DNA from: Atherix ibis
Taxonomy: Eukaryota > Arthropoda > Insecta > Diptera > Athericidae
Length of the DNA: 64,000 bases
Direction: 5' to 3'
Assembly: GCA_958298945.1 (NCBI GenBank)
Contig: OY282610.1
Span: 68,011,088 to 68,075,087, forward strand
Below are positions 20,082 to 32,130 of the stretch, piece after piece. The notes below the pieces were generated by a model. It searched no databases, had not been told where the DNA came from, and was given only the letters and a program-made list of their open reading frames with translations. Within the stretch, counting starts at the first letter, position 1. Each line of letters starts with the position of its first letter. The position numbers and the translations under genes are program-made.

Positions 20082-21640
20082 TTCGATTGCTTCATACATT
20101 AAATAGGAGACAGGTTTTGTGCTAGTAAAATATAGCCATAAGAAGAGGAAATAATGGGGCTTGCAAGAAGAACTAAAAGAGTTTGAGGGTTCGATTGCCT
20201 GAGGCATTTTACGGAATGAATTAAAGGTGTAAAGTATATGTGGAAAACGGGCATGCTGAGTGCAACTTTATGGATCTAGTCAGCTGGGGCTAGCGTTGAT
20301 TAGGCGTATTCCCAGTCCCTATGATCGTAGGTGGCCTGCGGTATTATGTCTAACGATAGATGTGCCATACTAAATAACATCATAGTTCTGTACATTTTGA
20401 TTATAGATTTTCTAATTTCCATTCATTTTATTTCGATTGTTTTTTCTATCGCAATCAGCTTCATTCCATTTTCACTCTCTTGACCCTTTTGCCCAGCTTT
20501 GAAACCATAACAAAAATGATGAAAAAGAAAATAATTTTCTCGTATAATCGTTATCAAAGAAATTATACTTACGCAATATTATATTCGTACAGCATCGAGA
20601 AAATTTAGACCATTTACTTTTCTTATATTTTAGACTTTCAATTTTTATTTTATTTAATATAAACTGCACCGACAATCAAATACTACATAAATCTTCCGAC
20701 ACATACAAAATTATTTATGAAAGCCAAAGAAAAAAATAAAGACATTCCAAAAGTTTTTTAAAAGTGTTCATAATAAAAACATTCCAACAATGCGGAAATT
20801 CACTATAAAAAGAAATTGTTTTCCTATTTAATTATTTTTTCTTTTTTTCTTTTTTAATTATTACATTTTTTGTTTAATTACTTTTTTCGTTTTTTTTTTG
20901 TTTTAACCTCTTCTTTTTTAACAATCGGTCAAAACGCACTCATACAAATGAACGTTTAATGTATAGCATAATTTTCAAAGCCCACCTGGACTTACGATAT
21001 TGAACTTAGAGTCTCCACTTTTGAATTGATCAAAACACGAATGGTGTTTGTGTAAAAATTTTCAACTACAAAAAGAAATAAACAATTTCTCTTCCAGATA
21101 ACCCAAAAGCCTCTTGGCACTGTTAATCACTGAAAAAACACAAAACATTTTACAAATTTTATTAATTTCGACTAAATTATAAATGATCCAGAGCAGAAAA
21201 TTATAAAATAATCTTAAGAAAAGAAAATTTATTCGTTTCTATTATGGATAATTAATTAAAATTTAAAAATTTCACTAAACAAATTTTGATTTTACAATTT
21301 TCTGCTCTGTATTTTTATTTCCGGATCAAAAATTTCTACTAAACTACAGTACAAAAAATTAATTTACAATTTTATAAAGAAAAAATAAATACAAAAACAA
21401 AACAACAAATTCAGTATTTCTTATGTCAATTAATTCGAGTGTCGATTCTTATTGTTACAACAATTCTTAATTTTGAAAGGAAAATTTTCAGAGAAAACAG
21501 CTTAAATTTACATGAAATGAAATATAAAAAAATATGGACTCACTTTGAACGTAAACATTGAACAGTCTGACAGTACAGATGTTGTCGCTCCTAATGACGA
21601 TTAGCAATCATAGCGGTTGAGAAGCCATTAGACGATCAAC
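20082..21640. other. Unassigned sequence, AT-rich from 20390
   Basis: There is no recognised gene. Around 20820-20920 is a T-rich tract. Confidence 0.35.
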
Positions 21641-21759
21641 CTAATTGACAGACGTCAGCCAATGTAACGTCATAATGTCAACAGAATCTTTAAAATTTGG
21701 CTATCATTCTAATAGACTTATTTTATCCACAACCGGATGCTTCAGGATCTCATCGTTAA

Positions 21760-21960
21760 ATATGCTCCGGAATCATCGATTCTCATGGAAGGGGCCAAAA
21801 ATTCTCCGAAAGATTCTCAGAGAAAATTCGGCTCAATAGGCTGTGGTGGGCTTGACACCTAATCCGTATGAATGACGAAGATGGTCCCCGAAAACCCCAC
21901 AGTGGTCCCGTTTATGGTCCCATTTGCCAAGCTGCCATAATCACAGTGGGAGTGTCAAAC
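21760..21960 (+). pseudogene. Non-LTR retrotransposon C-terminal fragment (RTE-like)
   Basis: The + strand carries GPKILRKI and then, in another frame, RLNRLWWA-stop-HLIRMNDEDGPRK. This resembles the FERKILRKI ... LRWAGHLVRMND.R.P tail of RTE-type and similar elements. It is frameshifted and short. A fragment of the reverse transcriptase of the same type lies close by in the opposite orientation, so the locus was rearranged. Confidence 0.5.
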
Positions 21961-22304
21961 TGAAAGACCGCGTCGCGAAGCCGGGACGTCTGGAGGTCTT
22001 TGATTCAGCAGTCCTAAACTGTACTACCAATTGTCGCCCCGTTGATGATGGCGTAGTTATCTTCCATTCAGTTAGTTTTTATTGGAGTTCGCGTGCCATA
22101 ATTGCTTGAAAACAAAAACAAAATTTCAGTTTGAATGTAAGCAGATGATTAATTCTGATCAAAATGACGTTTCAATGGTCGTCGCGTAATTACTTTCCGA
22201 TAGAGTTCCATTCATATTTTTTTTTTGAATTGTAAAAATATTTTTCTCACCATAGACATTAGACAGGGTTATCTTTGTAACATTGGTAATCTTGTGTAGA
22301 ATTC

Positions 22305-22540
22305 TTATTTCATCCGTTGTAGACCTACCATTTCTAAAGCCACATTGGTACTCTCTGGAGCCGTTCCTGCACGATAATTTTGGCATCTTTGCTTGTCACC
22401 ATTTTTAGAGATTAGGCAGATTATTCCATCATTCCATGTTTCACGCATCGTCTCCTCAATGTCCCATGTACACATGATATATCTACATTTAGTGGCTGGG
22501 AAAACACCGAAGTAAGTTCGCTGATAATCTAACAGCATAA
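22305..22540 (-). pseudogene. RTE-like reverse transcriptase fragment
   Basis: On the - strand one frame reads ETWNDGIICLISKNGDKQ and CQNYR, the W..GIICPI.KKGDK..C.NYR motif that opens the RTE-type palm. The next frame (22386 downward) reads EYQCGFRNGRSTTDEIRILH, matching the following EYQCGFR.GRSTTDQIF motif. Normal order with a frameshift between them marks a decayed copy. Confidence 0.75.
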
Positions 22541-23289
22541 ATCAAATAATAAATTAACAGTTCTACAGAATTTACAGACTCCTTTGGAAAACGTGACGAT
22601 GTCAGCAAATTTCTTGTTATGAATTTACGTTTTGATCTATTTTTGTAGAGGTTCTATTTTATGTTTTGAAATATAGTATTTTATATACAACTAATTACAT
22701 TCTTACCAAAATGAAAATTGTTCTAATTTATATGAATTAAATAACCAAAGCAATATGAGTATAAATTTGTATATTTATAAAATTACCCTTATCTGAAATA
22801 GACGCCTTTGCACAGTATGCATGTGTGAGTTAGCTTTAAGATTTTATTCGATAATTTGGCATTCTTATAGTCTATAATCTAGGATTTCTTTATATATTTT
22901 GACAGCTTAATTAAAGTCATGTTCGATAGCCGACAGAAACCTATCTTCCATAGATTAAAAAATATTTTTTTTGTGACAGTTGGGGTGAAATTATTTTTAC
23001 TTGCTGGAGGAAAATATTTTTTTTTATTTGCAGGAACTTATGTTAACAATTGACTAAATTTTTTTTGACAGTTGATATTTGTTTTAGTTTTGAGAATTTA
23101 TACAAATAATTTTTTTGGAAATTGAAAGAAAGTTATGTTTCATAAGTTCAGAAGATCTATGTTTGACGGTTGCTAGAGTTTCTATTTTATATTTTGACAG
23201 TTTAAACGGAATTTAACTATCAAATTAATTTTTTTAGTTGATCGAATTAAGTTTTATTAATTAACAGACAAAATGAATTTTATAATAAT
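22541..23289. other. AT-rich sequence with scattered TTGACAG words
   Basis: Several TGACAGTTG words (for example near 22976, 23070 and 23165) resemble very old units of the ~425-bp repeat, but periodicity is not clear. Confidence 0.35.
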
Positions 23290-24485
23290 TTTCCATCACA
23301 CACAAATAGCAGTTATTTTCTATTTTTGCTAGCAAATTTTAAAGTTTCTAAATTTTAATTGATTAATTTTTTGAAAATTTAACGAAGAGAAGAACTTTAT
23401 ATAACCGTCAACGGGAACTTTTTTCTGCTGGCGGAACCTACTGGATTTTCATAGTTAAGCAGAGATTATGGTTGCCAATTAGCAGAATTTATTTTTAACA
23501 CCTAATTTTTGACAGCTGATGAGGAAAAACTTATCTTAGTTGACAAGACAAAGTTTTTAGCAGTGCAAAAAATTGTCTCTTCTTGGCGTAATTGTCTGAG
23601 ATTATTTTTATTTGCAATATTTTTTTTTGCAGTTGACAAAAAACTCAAATTTAATTATTATTAAATTAAAAATTTACAAATTATGGCGGTTATCTTGAGT
23701 TTAAAAAAGACATTCTTTAAACAATTCTGTTTAAACTATTCTAAAAGAAAATTAATTTTTTGAAAATCTAACGTGGACAAGAACATTACACGGCAGCAAT
23801 GGTTTTTTTGACAGTTAACCGGACTCATTTTTTGACATCTGACAGAATACATTTTTTTCAGCTGACAAAACCGACAACAACTTTTTTTTCCATCTAACAG
23901 CAACTGATTTTGACAGTTAACCAGAGATTATGATTGCCAATTGGTAAGGGTTTATTTTTGTCAATCAGGCAACACCTAATTTTTGATAGTTCAAAAAAAG
24001 TGTACCGTTTTGGGAGAATTGGCTGAGATTACTTTCAATTTTTAATATATTTTTTGATTATTTTTTTTCTACTACAATAATTATTGTTGAAAATATGAAA
24101 ACTGAAGCAGTTCTTCAGAAAAAAGTCCCCTTACTAAAACCTATGCAAAAATATCTTTTGCAAATTTATTTGTGTTAAATTTCAAGATATTTTTAAGAAA
24201 TCATAATTTTTCGCAGCCTAATTAGCAGTTAACTTACGGAACTGACAGTTGGTATTAATAATGCTATTATGCTATGAAAGTGGTATGTAAAAGCATTTAT
24301 TTTTGTCAATCAGGCAACACTTGATTTTTGATAGTTCCAAAAAAATTGTCTCTTTTCGGGATAATTATCTGAGATTACTTTTATTTTCAATATTTTTTTG
24401 CAGTTTAATTTTCAAATTATAGCGGTTATTTTGAATTTAAAAAAGACATTCTTTAACCAGTCCAGTTTAAACTATTAAAAAAAAA
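23290..24485. repeat. Dispersed ~425-bp repeat, copies 2 and 3
   Basis: A degenerate unit (23290-23570) leads into a good copy (23575-24135) and then a further partial copy (24220-24485). GTCAATCAGGCAAC occurs at 23960 and 24305. The joining segment 24070-24130 (ACTACAATAATTATTGTTG) matches 16550-16610 upstream of copy 1, so the repeated unit is larger than the 425-bp core. Confidence 0.85.
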
Positions 24486-26739
24486 CCTTCCAATCTATTT
24501 AAAATCATTTTTAAAAAGCCAACGAGAAAAATTTCAACTGAATAAAAATTAATCGTGGGCGATCAAAGTTAATCCCTTTTGTGTATTCTTTCTAACACTA
24601 TTTTGTCCAATGACTTAGGGTTCACTTTCTCTCTAGTTCAAGGTTATCTGAATTAGTAAAATCAACAAAGAAAAATATAAGGAAAGAGAAAAACGAACAA
24701 GAATTGAATGATTGTTCAAATTAGGTGACCTTGAATCGGCATACAATTCACGAACACATGTACACGAACGCATGCCTCTCACGTGGAATTTCTTCTTGTT
24801 TTTTTTTTAAATTTTTATTTCATTTCAAAATTTAAGTAGGCACGGTTGGTTGGATGGGCTGCTGGGTGTAAGGTCATTGAAAATTCACAAAACTCCAATT
24901 GGATCCGAAATTCGTTTGTGCGCCTTTTTTATTCGTTTGCCGCCAAATTGTTTTCGTTCCACTTAACTACCACATGCTTGCTTCTCTGTGTGGTGGGTGG
25001 GTGTATTGTGCGTCATTGCGATGATCCGAAAAATATTTCTCTAATGTAGTTTTTGGAAAAAATCGTCAAGAGGGACCGTTTTTTTGAATTTTTTTCTCTT
25101 GCACGCTTTCTTTTTAGTTTGTTTTGTTGTTGTCATTTTTAAGGGATTAGTTTTGATCATTTATTTTGATTTTGATAAAATATCTTTTTTATGTATAGCT
25201 TTTTTTTCTTTTTATTACTATTATTATTAAAACTTTGAATAAAACTATTTCAACAATTTTATGATAAATTTGAGAAAATGTCGGAAAATTTATTATTGCA
25301 TAATATTCGGTGATCCAACAACAGTGGAATTAGGGTTTTTTTTGCGGCATAATTTAGTGCAGGGTTGGCGATTTTAATTGTCCAAAAAGTATGTAGGTAA
25401 TTATTAGAGAGTTCGTTAATTATTAACTTGTTTTTTCTATGCTTTTGGTTACATTTTTTTGTTTGTTATTTCGGTTTAAGCAGAAAAACAACGATTTACT
25501 GGAAAAGGGAGAATGAGAGAAAGAGAAAATTTCCCTAATTTGTAGTTGTGTCTGCGTTTGTGTGTGTATGTTTTTTTTAATTTTCTTGCACATAATTGGT
25601 CTGATTCGAGTTGTTTTTTCGAATGTTTAATTTTATTTGCGGTTAGATTAGCGAAAAAAGAGAGACCGAAGATGTAAAATGGCGGAGGGGACGGGGGAAG
25701 ACGTGTGCAGGGAGAGTGAGAGAGGAAGAGAAGGATAGAGGAAGAAAGAGAGCCAAAAAGGTAGAGAAAGTTATTGACATCTGCGGAGGAGCAGAGGAAG
25801 AAGAAGAAGAAAAAACAGTCGCTGCAGCAGCTACAACAGCTCCGCCACTCAGCAAATACGTGTACCAGTCGAATGTGGGATAAACAGTTTGGCAAGTGTT
25901 CAAAAGCAGTTAGCGAGAGCTTTCTTTTCTCTCTTTCGCTGTTTGGTCGTAAAAAATATTTCGTTATACCATGCAATGTCGAAGATGTAAAAAAAGAAAG
26001 TATTTTTTTTTCTCTTTATGAGCAAATGGTTTTTTTATTTCACAAACAAATAAACGACAACAGGTTGACCGGTTAGAGTTTTTTTTTCTTCTTTCGATTT
26101 CTTGATGTTAATAAATTTTTTTTTGAGGTTAGCTGATTTGTTGACTGACATTTGTTCGATTGGTCCGGGCTGGGCTGATGACTATGACGACGACGGCTAT
26201 GATGATGACATGCTTTATAACTGTTTGATTTGTGAAAGCAACACTAGCAGTGGCATCGGCAGCAACGGTGTCAGAAAGTGATTCTGAAAGAGAAACGCGA
26301 GAGGGAAAGGCAATCGACTAAGCAAAGCGAACTAAATTATGACAAATAAAATTCGTTGACTGTTTATTTTCTTCTCTTGATTTGTATTTATTATGAAATA
26401 AATAAGAAATATTTTGTTTACTTTCTTTCTTTTGTTGTTTACAAAAAAAAAGAAATTCTATTAGGGAAAAATACAACAGAATTTTTTTTTGTTACCATTA
26501 CGAACACAGGCAAAATCTGGGCAAAATTTTAGAAATAAAATGACAGAAGATGGAAGAAAAAGAAACTAAATCGATGAAATGACAGGGTGTGTTTTTTTTA
26601 TTTAACGTAAGAAAGCCGGCTCTACAGCGTTCTTAGAAAATTCCCCAACAATTTAGAGGACCCATTAAAATTCACATTCCTGTTTTTCTAATATGTTATT
26701 TCATTAGACCACCGTAAGGTATTACTTAACGGGAAGCAG
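24486..26739. other. Mixed intergenic sequence
   Basis: It includes a purine-rich block at 25665-25815 and a less AT-rich patch at 26150-26340 with ATGATGACG-type triplets. Open frames at 25476-26076 on both strands are low-complexity (Ser/Phe or Lys runs) and are not called genes. Confidence 0.35.
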
Positions 26740-27180
26740 ATTGGCTTTAAACCAATGATCTTACTCGTATTTAGGCTGCAAGCTAGCCTTTTCTCACATT
26801 TTCCCCATTACGGAGCACACTAACATGCCTGCGATGTTATTATTTGTACAATGATGGCCTTCTGGGACAGGCATTGATCAACGATTTTTTGCAGTTCCTT
26901 TCTTTCTTTTGTAAAATCTGAACAGTAGTTTGCGTGCTCAATTGTGGGTCTAACAGCGGGGCTTGTCGCATCAACGTCCTGGTTAAAGCGACATAAGTAT
27001 TCTCTAAAGAACTAATTTTGGGCCATACAGTGATCCACCTTTCCATGATCCTTTTCGTACCATGTGTCATAATGCCACTGTTTCTTCTCTTTCCTCCTTA
27101 ACGATGAGCCCAAGTGTTAAATAGCCATCCCATTGTCGTTGATAGATCCTAGCTCACATCTGTGAAGAACACGATTGACT
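26740..27180 (-). pseudogene. R1-like retrotransposon C-terminal fragment
   Basis: On the - strand the reading PTIEHANYCSDFTKERKELQ then IVDQCLSQKAIIVQI resembles the C-terminal zinc-knuckle part of R1-clade ORF2 (EEAEHV.F.C.RF..ER..L....G..L....IV). Stops and shifts are present. It lies on the same strand as the reverse transcriptase relic at 27786-28340 and in the right order, with a copy of the ~425-bp repeat between them. Confidence 0.5.
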
Positions 27181-27199
27181 GCATATTAGCGAATACTCA

Positions 27200-27785
27200 G
27201 GCAGAGAAAGTTAACCGGACTCATTTTTGACATCTGACAGATTAATTTTTTTCAGCTGACAAAACCGACAACAATTCTTTTTGGTCATTTAACAACAACT
27301 GCCAAATGGTAAGAATTTATTTGTGTCAATCAGGCGACACCTAATTTTTGATAGTTCAAAAAATTGTCTTTTTAAATTGGCTGAGTTTACTTTTATTTTC
27401 AATATTTTTTTTTTGCACTTGACAAAAAACTCGAATTTAATTATTGTTAAATTAAAAATTTCCAAATTATGGTGGTTATTTTGAGTTTGAAAAAGACATT
27501 TTTTAAGCATTCCGGTTTAAACTTTTCTAAATAAAATGGTGTTTTTTCAAAATCTAACGTGGAAAAGAACATTACACGGCAGCACTTGACTTTTTTGACA
27601 GTTAACTCATTATTGCCATCTGACAGAATACATTTTTTTCAGCTGACAAAACCAACAACAAATTTGTTTTGCCATTTAACAGCAACTGAGTTTTGGCAGT
27701 TAACCAGAGATTATGATTGCCAATTGGTAAGGGTTTATTTTTGTCAATCAGGCAACAACTGATTTTTGATAGTTCGTTGCCTATC
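27200..27785. repeat. Dispersed ~425-bp repeat, copy 4, inside an R1-like relic
   Basis: GTCAATCAGGC occurs at 27325 and 27743 (418 bp). The copy begins inside the CGGACTCATTTTTGACATC part and ends at TTTTTGATAGTTC, where the R1-like coding reading resumes. This gives one sharp edge of the repeated unit. Confidence 0.85.
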
Positions 27786-28343
27786 AAGACAGAGCGGAAT
27801 GTTGTCAAAACTCAAAGTGCGCTCCGAAGATATACCGCCACTGCCCGACGATTCTTAGCATTTCCGTCACCATAGCTTCTGACCGAATAAGGGCTGCCTA
27901 TAGAAGTATAGAACTGATAATGGTGTACAGTAGCCTGCGTCAGCTCTGCCTGGGTTCTCTGTAGTTAGGCATGATGGTTGCCGATCTGCTTTTTCAGCAG
28001 CGATTCTCAGATGTCACAAAGTTCATCCTGGCATCTATCGGAACTCCCAAGTATCAAGCGATGGCTGTGAAATAATATCGTAGTCACCAATGGTGTGAGT
28101 GTAAATTTCCTTAGTTCCTTGCGGGGTCACTAGTACTGCATCAGTTTTTTGACCAACAAATTCCACGCCCACTAATAATAGCCAATGCCGTATAACGTGT
28201 ACTGCGTCATTTGTAAATTGAGTGGCCTCATCTAGGAATTTGTATTTATGAATGTGTCCACAATACTTTTGAATAATCGAATTATTAGAAAACATTTTTC
28301 TATATTTAACAAAATCGAAGAAGAAAAAACTGCATTTATGCAA
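27786..28343 (-). pseudogene. R1-like reverse transcriptase C-terminal relic
   Basis: The - strand frame from 28343 gives GVEFVGQKTDAVLVTPQG and GDYDIISQPSLDTWEF, the R1-type GL.LA..KTEAVL ... VG...I.S.PS..YLG region. It continues after shifts with LRIAAEKADRQPS and RSAL-stop-VLTTFRSV, which resembles RRSALRVASAFRTVS. It has several stops and is a dead relic. Confidence 0.65.
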
Positions 28344-29843
28344 AAAAAAACAAATTTGGAAAGTGAAATTGTTTGTATTAAAAATTTGCTAATTTTCTCC
28401 CCTGACAAACGGTTGCAGTCTCGATTGATGGATATTGTGATTGTTTTTGGACGAGTGGGATTTGATGTTTTTTTAAATTTTTAAAAATTCGAAAAAAATT
28501 TACCAGAAAAATTATACAAAAATTATTGCATAAAAAAATAATAATTTCTCCTTTTTTTTAAATAGAAATGTTCGCATGGGTTCGGTTTTTGGACTTACCG
28601 GAAACAAATTGAAAATTCAAATGTCGCAGGATGACAGTGGATGATAAAAGGTGGCTAGGCAGACATAAAGCAATTCGAAACGATCGTGGTAAAAAGATCC
28701 TAGTGAGCAGAAATGGTCGATTATCGAATTTTTCATTCGGATTTTGTAAACTGGAATTTTACGGAATATCCAACAGGTCATATTGTGTATTGTGATTGTG
28801 GTTGTTTATCTTTTTTTCTTCAGTTTTTCCATTTTTTTTATTCACCACATATGCGCATAATTACTTGGTCTATAAAATTAACCTAAAAACTTGATTAGAA
28901 AAGAGTTTTTATTTTTGTAAACAAAATTATAATAAAGGAGCGCAAAGTTGATTATGTAGCCGTTAATCTATTATGTGTGATTGGTGGTAAACGAATAAAA
29001 GACAACAATCGGAGCAGAGCAGGGCAACTTTGACACAATCTACTTTTTCTATTAAAAAAAAATGTTGTTTTTTAATGCAAACTCAATAATCTCTTCTAAT
29101 TTTCTTCTTCTTCGTCTTCATTTAGGAATTTGAAATTTTGGATCTCTTATAATTGCTAATTAATTAAAAATGATAGAAATGATTTTCTTCTATTTTTGTT
29201 AGTTTTTTGGAGTGTTAGCGAAAGGGGGGGGGGGTGTCTGACTTTATTTCGAGCTCTTAGACTTTCTTGATTTGTATTCGTATCGTTTTTTTCCGCAAAA
29301 CCTTCTCACTATTTTTGTTCTTTAATTTTCTTATTCATTTACATTTTTCTCTCTCTTTTATTATTTATTATATCACAAACGATTTCCTGTTACAAAAGTG
29401 AACAAAATTATTTTAGAAAATTTCGTATGTTTTTTTTTTAATTTTAAATTTAAATTACTTAATAATAAATGGGTTTTTTTCCTGTTTGGTATTTTTCCCA
29501 TCTGAATTTTGTATGATTTTAATTTTAGAGTGTTTTCTTTTTATTTTTTTTATTTTTTATATTTTATAGGTTCATTAACCGTTTTCTTTTTAAAATATTT
29601 CCAAATTTGGGTTAACAGATAATTTTTTTTGTTGTTGAATTTTTATTATTAAAATCTTTATTTATGATTCAAATAAATTTATTTTAATAAAATTCTAGAA
29701 AAACAAAGAAGTAAACTTTGCCATTTTGTTATAGATTTTTTTCCTGCATTCTTTTGAAATTATTTTGCTTCTTTTTACGAAATTTCTCCGAATTTAATAT
29801 TTAAAAAAATGTTTTTTTTGTATTTTTTCTCATAAAAATAATG
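28344..29843. other. AT-rich intergenic sequence
   Basis: The only notable item is an 11-G run at about 29224-29234. No gene is recognised. Confidence 0.4.
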
Positions 29844-29845
29844 TA

Positions 29846-30710
29846 CGAGGTCTGTTCAAAAATATCGCGAATTTTGAATTTCCGCGGGTTAAGTATATTC
29901 GATTTTTTATGGCGTTATGTTGGTACTCATGTCTCTCATTTATGCCGATAAGTTCGGCCATTTTGAATGTTCAGTTAATTTTTGATAGCTGCTTTGCTTG
30001 CACGTGTTTTGGCTCGTCTTCAATTTTTGCCCATTCCAAAAAATGAATCAAAGAATCTGTTTCGGGAACAAGAAAAAGTGACAGGTGGGCAGATTTGGGG
30101 AATACGGTGGCTGCGGCCATGATGCGTGAGCAGGTGCGTTATCATGGTGCAAAAGCCAATTTTTGTTCTTCCACAAATCCGGGCGTTTCTGGCGGATTGC
30201 TTCGCGCAACTTGCACATAACTTCCAGGTAATATTTCTTATTGACCGTTCTACCCTGTGGCAAGAACTCATGATGCACCACGCCCCTGCAATCAAAGAAA
30301 ACTGTAAGTAAATCCTTCACATTCGACCGAACTTGGCGCGCTTTTTTCGGTGTTGGCTCGTGCGGCAGCTTCCATTGGCATGATTGAGCTTTGATTCCAC
30401 GTCATAACCATAAGCCCATGATTCGTCAACAGTTATGACCCTCTGGAGCAAATTTGGGTCGTCGCGGACAGAGTCCAACAACTCCTTAGCAATGTTAAGG
30501 CGATGCTGTTTTTGGTCGAATTTGGACAAAATTCGAAGACGAGCCAAACCACGTGCAATCAAAGCAGCTGTCAAAATTTAACTGAACATTCAAAATAGCC
30601 GAACTTTTCGGTAAAGTGAGAGACATGAGTACCAATATGACGCCACAAAAAATCGAATATACGTAACCCGCGGAAATTCAAAATTCGCGATACTTTTTGA
30701 ACGGACCCCG
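29846..30710 (-). mobile_element. Internally deleted mariner derivative with long inverted repeats, copy 1
   Basis: It is flanked by TA (29844-29845 and 30711-30712). The inverted repeats extend about 190 bp from each end (left about 29846-30035, right about 30525-30710), starting CGAGGTCTGTTCAAAAA and sharing TGGTACTCATGTCTCTCA. Typical mariners have about 28-bp repeats. The interior holds only the central part of a transposase. A second element of the same design is at 45094-45969. Confidence 0.88.
30048..30574 (-). pseudogene. mariner-type transposase fragment (in copy 1)
   Basis: The reading starts inside the right inverted repeat, LARLRILSKFDQKQHRLNI, so the helix-turn-helix half is missing. 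It continues with VITVDESWAYGYDVESK (first catalytic Asp) and, after a frameshift, LLTVFFDCRGVVHHEF, RPDLWKNKNWLLHHDNAPAH (second Asp), then a deletion of about 17 residues to PQPPYSPNLPTCHFFLFPK. In the third catalytic motif APCDFF the Asp is His. It cannot encode an active enzyme. Confidence 0.85.
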
Positions 30711-30819
30711 TATTTTATAATTTAAAATCTTTTTAAAAATTTCAAAAGAACTTTTACTACAATAATAATAATAACAAAAACTAGAATGAATTTGAAACTT
30801 AACTTAAAATTAAGAAAAT

Positions 30820-32130
30820 AAACAAACCAATGAAAAACGCGAATGCATATGAAAGACAGAAAGAAGAATAAGAAGAAGAAATGAAGAAATAATTTACTTG
30901 AATAGTAAAAACAACAAGAAAATAATTTAAAACGAAGTAAAAGGACAGACAAAATAAGGGAGCAAAAACGGAAAAATTAAAATAAAAAGCCGATGAAAAT
31001 ATAAAGTGTAAAATAACAACATGAAAAAAAAAGGAAGATGGAAAAAAATAAGAAAATAAGAGGAAGAAACACAAAACAAAGAGGAAGAAGAAAATAAGAA
31101 AAGGAAATAAATAATAGGAAGCGAATAATTAAAAAAAGAAGAAAATAGGAGGAAGGGAGTGAATAAGAAAAAAAATGAGGAGATGAAATAGAAGAAGAGA
31201 ACTGGAGGATGAAAAGAAGAAGCAAATAATAGGAAAACGAATGAAATTAAAAAACAATGGAGGAAAGAGAACTATGTGAACAAAAAGAAGAAGAAGAAAA
31301 AGAAGATAAATATTAGATAGTAAAAAAAATTATAAGCAATAATGGGAAAAAAGAAGATGAAAAAATAAAAGGACGAAGAATAAATCATAAAAAAAAGACA
31401 ATATTAAGAAGAAGAGAAGGTAGAAGAAGACAATAAAAGGAAGCAAAATAACACAAAGAAAAAAATATACCAGGAGGGAAATAAAACGAATAAGAAAAAT
31501 ATTAGAAGAGGAAGAAAAAGAAGAAAAAAAATATATGAAGATGAGCAAAACGAAAAATAATGAGAAGCAAAAAAGAGAAAGAAGGACAAATCGAATAACC
31601 AAATAAAGACAATTAGAGAGAACAAATAAGAAAAAACAACAGGAAGAAGAAAAATGCGAAGAAGAAGAAGAATATAAGAGAAAAATAGTTGGAAACAAAA
31701 ATATATGAAGAAATCAATAACAAAATAAAGAAAGAAAAGCAAATACGAGGAAAAAAAAGAAAAAAAATAAAACAAAAGAAGAGAAAATAAAGAAAATAAT
31801 CTGAGGAAAAGAAGATAACAAAATAATATAATGGTAAAAATAAGACTGAGAAAAAAAGGAATACAAAAATTGAAGAGAGGAAAAGAACACAAGACAAAGA
31901 AGAAAATAATAATAAAAAATTATAAAAGAAGAGGAAAACATATTTAAGAAAATAAGGAAAAGGGAAGATGTAAAAAAGAAGAAAATGAGTGAAACAAAAA
32001 GAAGACGAAGCAATGTAATAAATTACAAGAAGAAAATGAGAGATCAGAAAGAAGGGTCAGCGAAGAAAAATCAGAAAGAAGGGAACAAGGAAAAAAAGAA
32101 GTAGAAAAGAAGAAAATATATAAAAAATTA
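30820..32130. repeat. 1.3-kb purine-biased tract (AAG/GAA-rich)
   Basis: The + strand is nearly all A and G with scattered T and C, made of degenerate AAGAAG, AAATAAG and GAGGAAG words. The opposite strand therefore shows long open frames of Phe, Leu and Ser, which I regard as artefacts. It starts about 100 bp beyond the mariner derivative. Confidence 0.9.

Noticed and set aside
20050..20200. tRNA or tRNA-derived SINE (GGTTCGATTGCC at 20186 resembles a B box)
   Set aside because: No A box at the right distance and no cloverleaf can be drawn.
25476..26076. Open frames on both strands as genes
   Set aside because: They are low-complexity (Ser/Phe or Lys/Gln) and coincide with a purine-rich block.
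30020..30295. 91-codon - strand frame in mariner derivative copy 1
   Set aside because: It is out of frame with the recognisable transposase fragment (30048-30320) and overlaps it.
30722..32013. Many overlapping - strand open frames rich in Phe, Leu and Ser, like membrane proteins
   Set aside because: They are the complement of a purine-rich low-complexity tract; frames overlap in all registers and have no conserved motif.
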